16,447 nt of DNA from an uncultured Terriglobus sp. (GTDB lineage Bacteria; Acidobacteriota; Terriglobia; Terriglobales; Acidobacteriaceae): positions 8,822 to 25,268 of the forward strand of contig CALMRM010000279.1 in NCBI GenBank assembly GCA_937871605.1. The letters run 5' to 3'. Shown piece after piece: positions 14,254-16,447 of the stretch (position 1 is its first letter; the number at the start of each line of letters is the position of its first letter). The notes beneath the pieces are model-generated. The model saw nothing but the letters and a program-made list of their open reading frames with translations, searched no databases and was not told the DNA's origin. A program made the position numbers and the translations under genes.

Positions 14254-14266
14254 TGCCATAATGGCA
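14254..14266. promoter_or_regulatory. Small palindrome with -10-like CATAAT before parA
   Basis: The sequence tgccataatggca is two perfect 6-bp arms around one base and contains CATAAT (14257-14262), one base off the -10 consensus. It lies 53 bases before the parA ATG and just upstream of the octamer array. It may be the parA promoter with an operator. No convincing -35 box was found, so this is tentative. The rest of the res-parA gap (14201-14253) shows nothing recognisable. Confidence 0.3.
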
Positions 14267-14273
14267 CTCAGAA

Positions 14274-14329
14274 TGCGTACATGCGGTAATACGTACTCAC
14301 GCATCCATGGAGATACGCATGCACGTTAT
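14274..14329. promoter_or_regulatory. Phased octamer array over the parA start (putative operator)
   Basis: Units begin every 8 bases at 14274, 14282, 14290, 14298, 14306, 14314 and 14322. Six of the seven keep the CG at positions 3-4 (for example TACGTACT at 14290 and TACGCATG at 14314). The odd one, at 14306, contains the parA Shine-Dalgarno GGAG. The 13 bases tacgcatgcacgt (14314-14326) recur exactly at 14958-14970 before the RHH gene. The array runs through the ribosome site and start codon of parA, which fits autorepression by the RHH partner protein. Confidence 0.65.
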
Positions 14330-14939
14330 TGTGGTGGCCAATCAAAAAGGCGGCGTCGGGAAAACGACCTTGTCCGGACATCTGGCAGTCGAGGCTGTTC
14401 GTGCGGAGAGCGGCAGTGTCGTCTTGATCGACACGGACCCACAAGGCTCACTGAGCCAGTGGTGGCACGAGCGTAAAGCAGAGACGCCGCACCTAGCCCA
14501 GATCGAGCCGGCCAAGCTCAAAGCGCAGCTTGCGACTCTTGAGGAGAACGGTATCGACATTGCCATCGTCGACACTCCGCCCGCTGTCACAGCTACCAAC
14601 CGTCAGGTAATTGCCTTGGCTAGCCTTGTTCTCATACCTACGCGCCCCAGCCCACACGATTTGCGAGCCGTCGGCTCTACCATCGCTATGGCTGAAGAAG
14701 CGAAGAAGAAGATGATCTTCGTTATCAATGGGGCGGCACAGCGAGCGCGCATCACTGGTGAAGCGGCGATCTCTCTTTCTCAGCACGGAACAGTCGCCCC
14801 GGTAACGATCTTCCAACGCACTGACTTTGCAAGTTCAATGATCGACGGGAGAACAGTGCAGGAAATTGACGAGAAAAGCCGCTCTGCGGCTGAAATCGCT
14901 GAACTGTGGAAATACGTATATACGCACCTACTTAAATAA
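14319..14939 (+). CDS. parA: ParA-family partition ATPase (small, type Ib-like)
   Basis: ATG 14319 has GGAG six bases upstream; ATG 14307 has none and would add four residues. The 206-residue product begins HVIVVANQKGGVGKTT, with the deviant Walker A (KGGVGKTT, 10-17) of ParA/MinD ATPases, then VLIDTDPQGSLSQW (A' motif) and IAIVDTPP (Walker B). It lacks the N-terminal helix-turn-helix of larger ParA proteins, so it matches the short type Ib class, whose partner is a small ribbon-helix-helix protein. The gene at 15023 fits that partner. ParA binds the nucleoid in its ATP form and moves plasmid copies apart. Repression would have to come from the RHH protein, because ParA itself has no DNA-reading domain. 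Confidence 0.93.
   Translation: MHVIVVANQKGGVGKTTLSGHLAVEAVRAESGSVVLIDTDPQGSLSQWWHERKAETPHLAQIEPAKLKAQLATLEENGIDIAIVDTPPAVTATNRQVIALASLVLIPTRPSPHDLRAVGSTIAMAEEAKKKMIFVINGAAQRARITGEAAISLSQHGTVAPVTIFQRTDFASSMIDGRTVQEIDEKSRSAAEIAELWKYVYTHLLK
14913..14928. repeat. Two phased octamers inside the 3' end of parA
   Basis: TACGTATA (14913) and TACGCACC (14921) are directly adjacent and in 8-base register, within the last codons of parA (encoding YVYTHL). They match the array consensus but are not in register with the array starting at 14958 (offset 45). They may extend the centromere into the coding region or be a coincidence of codons. Confidence 0.4.
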
Positions 14940-14957
14940 TTAGTGCATGGCCGCTGC

Positions 14958-15005
14958 TACGCATGCACGTCGATACGTACTAGCGTATAAACGTAGTTAC
15001 GCTAG
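14958..15005. promoter_or_regulatory. Six phased octamers before the RHH gene (putative centromere and promoter)
   Basis: Units start at 14958, 14966, 14974, 14982, 14990 and 14998. Every one has CG at positions 3-4, and most fit YRCGTANN. The last three also fall in an 8-bp perfect inverted repeat, ctagcgta (14980-14987) and tacgctag (14998-15005). A -10-like TATAAA (14986-14991) overlaps the unit at 14982, exactly as TATAAT does before the helicase operon. Tandem short repeats between or beside par genes are the usual binding sites of RHH partition proteins, so this is the best centromere (parS/parC) candidate. Confidence 0.65.
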
Positions 15006-15022
15006 AATGCTGAGAGGCACAT

Positions 15023-15328
15023 ATGGCAAACACTAAAACGGCCGCCCTTTCGGGACTTTTGGTTGCGAAGAAGGGGCCTGACGCTCCCAAACCAGAACAC
15101 CCCGGTCTAGAAGAAGCGCAGACGCCAGCTGCAGCCCACACGATAGATCGCAAACACCGGGCCGGAACTTCTGAAAATGCGCAGGGCTCGTACTACAAGG
15201 CTTTAACCCTCAAAGTCGATAAAGACCGGTTCACCAAGCTAAAGAACCTCGGGGTTCAGCGCGATCTTCGGAGTCAGGCTCTCATGACCGAAGCTCTGGA
15301 TCTACTTTTCACAAAGCACAATCTGTAA
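15023..15328 (+). CDS. Small ribbon-helix-helix protein, likely centromere-binding partner of ParA
   Basis: The 101-residue product starts at ATG 15023 with AGAGG five bases upstream. The first ~55 residues are low-complexity, rich in Ala, Pro, Lys and His, and look disordered. The last ~45 (YYKALTLKVDKDRFTKLKNL, then LRSQALMTEALDLLF) have the strand-helix-helix pattern of a ribbon-helix-helix DNA-binding domain. A flexible basic tail followed by an RHH core is the plan of ParG-like partition proteins, where the tail stimulates ParA ATPase. It lies between parA and repA on the same strand, directly downstream of a phased octamer array. Likely roles are binding the octamers as centromere and repressing the par genes, and possibly the helicase operon. 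The family name is inferred from shape and context. Confidence 0.75.
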   Translation: MANTKTAALSGLLVAKKGPDAPKPEHPGLEEAQTPAAAHTIDRKHRAGTSENAQGSYYKALTLKVDKDRFTKLKNLGVQRDLRSQALMTEALDLLFTKHNL

Positions 15329-15345
15329 TCTTGCCGCACACCTAT

Positions 15346-16350
15346 ATGGCCAAAAGAACTGGACCGGGACAAACAAGGCTGTTGGAAGAGCCCGCCCAAA
15401 TCAAGTCGCGCGACCGCAAAGGCGAAGATACCGCCAGCAGGGGTCAACTCGCGCTGGCGATGGCGGAGCTGCGCGAGGCTCGTGAAGACCCCGACTACGG
15501 TAAGAACCTGATGCAAGTCGCTCAGGTGATGATCTCTTGCGGTTTGCCGTACCAGAAGACCGATGCAAGGGAAATTACCCGGCAGGCGCGTATGGGAAAC
15601 GGCGATTCCGTTACCGTGACCTTCAAGGCGATGGTGCCCGGCATCGAGATGCCCTATGGTGCGGATCGAACCCTGTTCCATTGGATGACCCACCAAGCCA
15701 TTCTGACCAAAGACCCCTTTATTCCTCTCTCCAGTGCAAGCCAATTCTTGAACGATATGGAGATGACGACCGGGGGACCCAACATCAAAAGGGTTCGCGA
15801 AGCCTTCGAACGGATTGCGGCCATGGCAATCGTCGTAGAACGGCGGCATGAAGGCTCCCTACAACGCGTAATCATGCCTCTCGTTCGCGCGACCAATCTG
15901 CCGGACGCCATACGGCCAGGCGAACAAATGCAACTCTTGGATGCGGCTGCAAAAGAGAAGAACCGTTTCGAGAGCAATTACGGCTTCCGTCTGGATGATG
16001 CCGTCTTTAAGGAGTTCACCAACTTCCATGTTCCTGTTCTGCGGAAGCTGCTCCAGGCAACACGGCAAAAGTCGCAAATGCAGGACTACATGATGTTTCT
16101 TGTGTATCGCTCGTACGGGGCGATGTCCACCAGCTGTATTCCATGGTCCAGCCTCCTAGAGCAGCTCTGGCACGAGGACAGCAACACGCGAAGAATCCGC
16201 ACGCGCATGGCAGAGGCAATCGAAGCATTGCGTATTGCCTGGCCGGAGATCAACGCCGAAGCAACTGCCAAAGGGCTTACTGTCGGTCCTCCTCGTGGCG
16301 GAAAGCAGTTTCTTGCGCGTGGAGAAGAGCTGCGACGGCTTCCACGCTAG
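15346..16350 (+). CDS. repA: RepA-type plasmid replication initiator
   Basis: ATG 15346 gives 334 residues starting MAKRTGPGQTRLLEEP; a TTG at 15331 is an alternative, and neither has a strong ribosome site, so coupling to the RHH gene that ends 17 bases earlier is likely. The central segments (ISCGLPYQKTDAREITR, PGIEMPYGADRTLFHWMTHQA, PFIPLSSASQFLNDMEMTTGGP) match the 'plasmid encoded RepA' family (PF04796 as I recall it), known from theta-replicating plasmids. The region around 115-190 looks like a winged-helix DNA-binding unit. The protein would bind the 20-bp iterons that begin 42 bases downstream of its stop, open the origin and load the host helicase. It appears complete. Confidence 0.85.
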   Translation: MAKRTGPGQTRLLEEPAQIKSRDRKGEDTASRGQLALAMAELREAREDPDYGKNLMQVAQVMISCGLPYQKTDAREITRQARMGNGDSVTVTFKAMVPGIEMPYGADRTLFHWMTHQAILTKDPFIPLSSASQFLNDMEMTTGGPNIKRVREAFERIAAMAIVVERRHEGSLQRVIMPLVRATNLPDAIRPGEQMQLLDAAAKEKNRFESNYGFRLDDAVFKEFTNFHVPVLRKLLQATRQKSQMQDYMMFLVYRSYGAMSTSCIPWSSLLEQLWHEDSNTRRIRTRMAEAIEALRIAWPEINAEATAKGLTVGPPRGGKQFLARGEELRRLPR

Positions 16351-16359
16351 CAGCAAATC

Positions 16360-16383
16360 TACGTCGATACGTATTTACGTTCT
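16360..16383. promoter_or_regulatory. Three phased octamers between repA and the iterons
   Basis: TACGTCGA (16360), a unit at 16368 and TACGTTCT (16376) are spaced exactly 8 bases. Thirteen bases, acgtcgatacgta (16361-16373), recur at 14967-14979 in the array before the RHH gene. AT-rich sequence (taattatt, 16385-16392) then leads into the iterons and could be an origin melting region. The placement suggests that the RHH protein also contacts the replication origin. Confidence 0.55.
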
Positions 16384-16392
16384 CTAATTATT

Positions 16393-16447
16393 GTGTACCG
16401 GGAACTTCGCAGGTGTACCGGGAACTTCGCAGGTGTACCGGGAACTT
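16393..16447. repeat. Iterons: 20-bp tandem direct repeats, putative plasmid origin
   Basis: The unit gtgtaccgggaacttcgcag occurs perfectly at 16393-16412 and 16413-16432, and its first 15 bases at 16433-16447, where the window ends. The 20-bp period keeps successive sites near the same helical face. The position just downstream of an iteron-type RepA gene makes these the likely RepA binding sites of the origin. More copies probably lie beyond the edge. Confidence 0.85.

Noticed and set aside
15331..15345. TTG 15331 as the repA start
   Set aside because: It adds five residues and has no ribosome site; ATG 15346 gives a natural basic N-terminus. It remains possible.
16393..16447. CRISPR array
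   Set aside because: The repeats are directly adjacent without spacers and lie next to a replication initiator gene, so iterons explain them better.

Overview
The window reads as part of a plasmid or plasmid-derived accessory element, about 55-57% GC by eye, from a Gram-negative-type bacterium. It combines a replication and partition backbone (ParA ATPase, small ribbon-helix-helix partner, RepA-type initiator, iterons) with stability and defence genes. The host cannot be read reliably. The style of several hypothetical genes recalls Acidobacteriota or Pseudomonadota plasmids, which is a low-confidence impression. No tRNA, rRNA, CRISPR array or insertion sequence was recognised.

Layout. At 1-1771 are three plus-strand genes: the C-terminal part of a DUF4868/KwaB-like protein cut by the window edge, a multi-pass membrane protein, and a conserved protein of unknown function. 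At 1774-2401 is a minus-strand parDE toxin-antitoxin pair with a perfect operator palindrome. It is divergent from a tyrosine recombinase (2420-3370) that ends in a strong hairpin. A small minus-strand hypothetical gene follows (3422-3706), then a minus-strand HEPN/MNT toxin-antitoxin pair (3825-4842) whose start lies inside twin palindromes. At 4991-14200 is a four-gene plus-strand defence operon: SNF2-like helicase, DUF4391 protein, type III DNA methyltransferase (Mod) and type III restriction helicase-nuclease (Res). A 36-codon ORF with a hairpin sits between mod and res. At 14201-16447 is the plasmid core: parA, a ribbon-helix-helix gene, repA and 20-bp iterons.

How the parts fit. RepA and the iterons would drive replication, and ParA with the RHH protein would drive segregation. 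ParDE and HEPN/MNT would penalise plasmid loss or respond to phage. The helicase/DUF4391/Mod/Res operon, and perhaps the KwaB-like pair, would protect the host from foreign DNA.

The most striking signal is a set of phased 8-bp repeats (consensus about YRCGTANN) at five places: before the helicase operon, before and inside the start of parA, in the 3' end of parA, before the RHH gene, and between repA and the iterons. These look like operators and a centromere for the RHH protein. If so, the partition protein also controls the type III-like defence operon. This is inference from the repeats alone.
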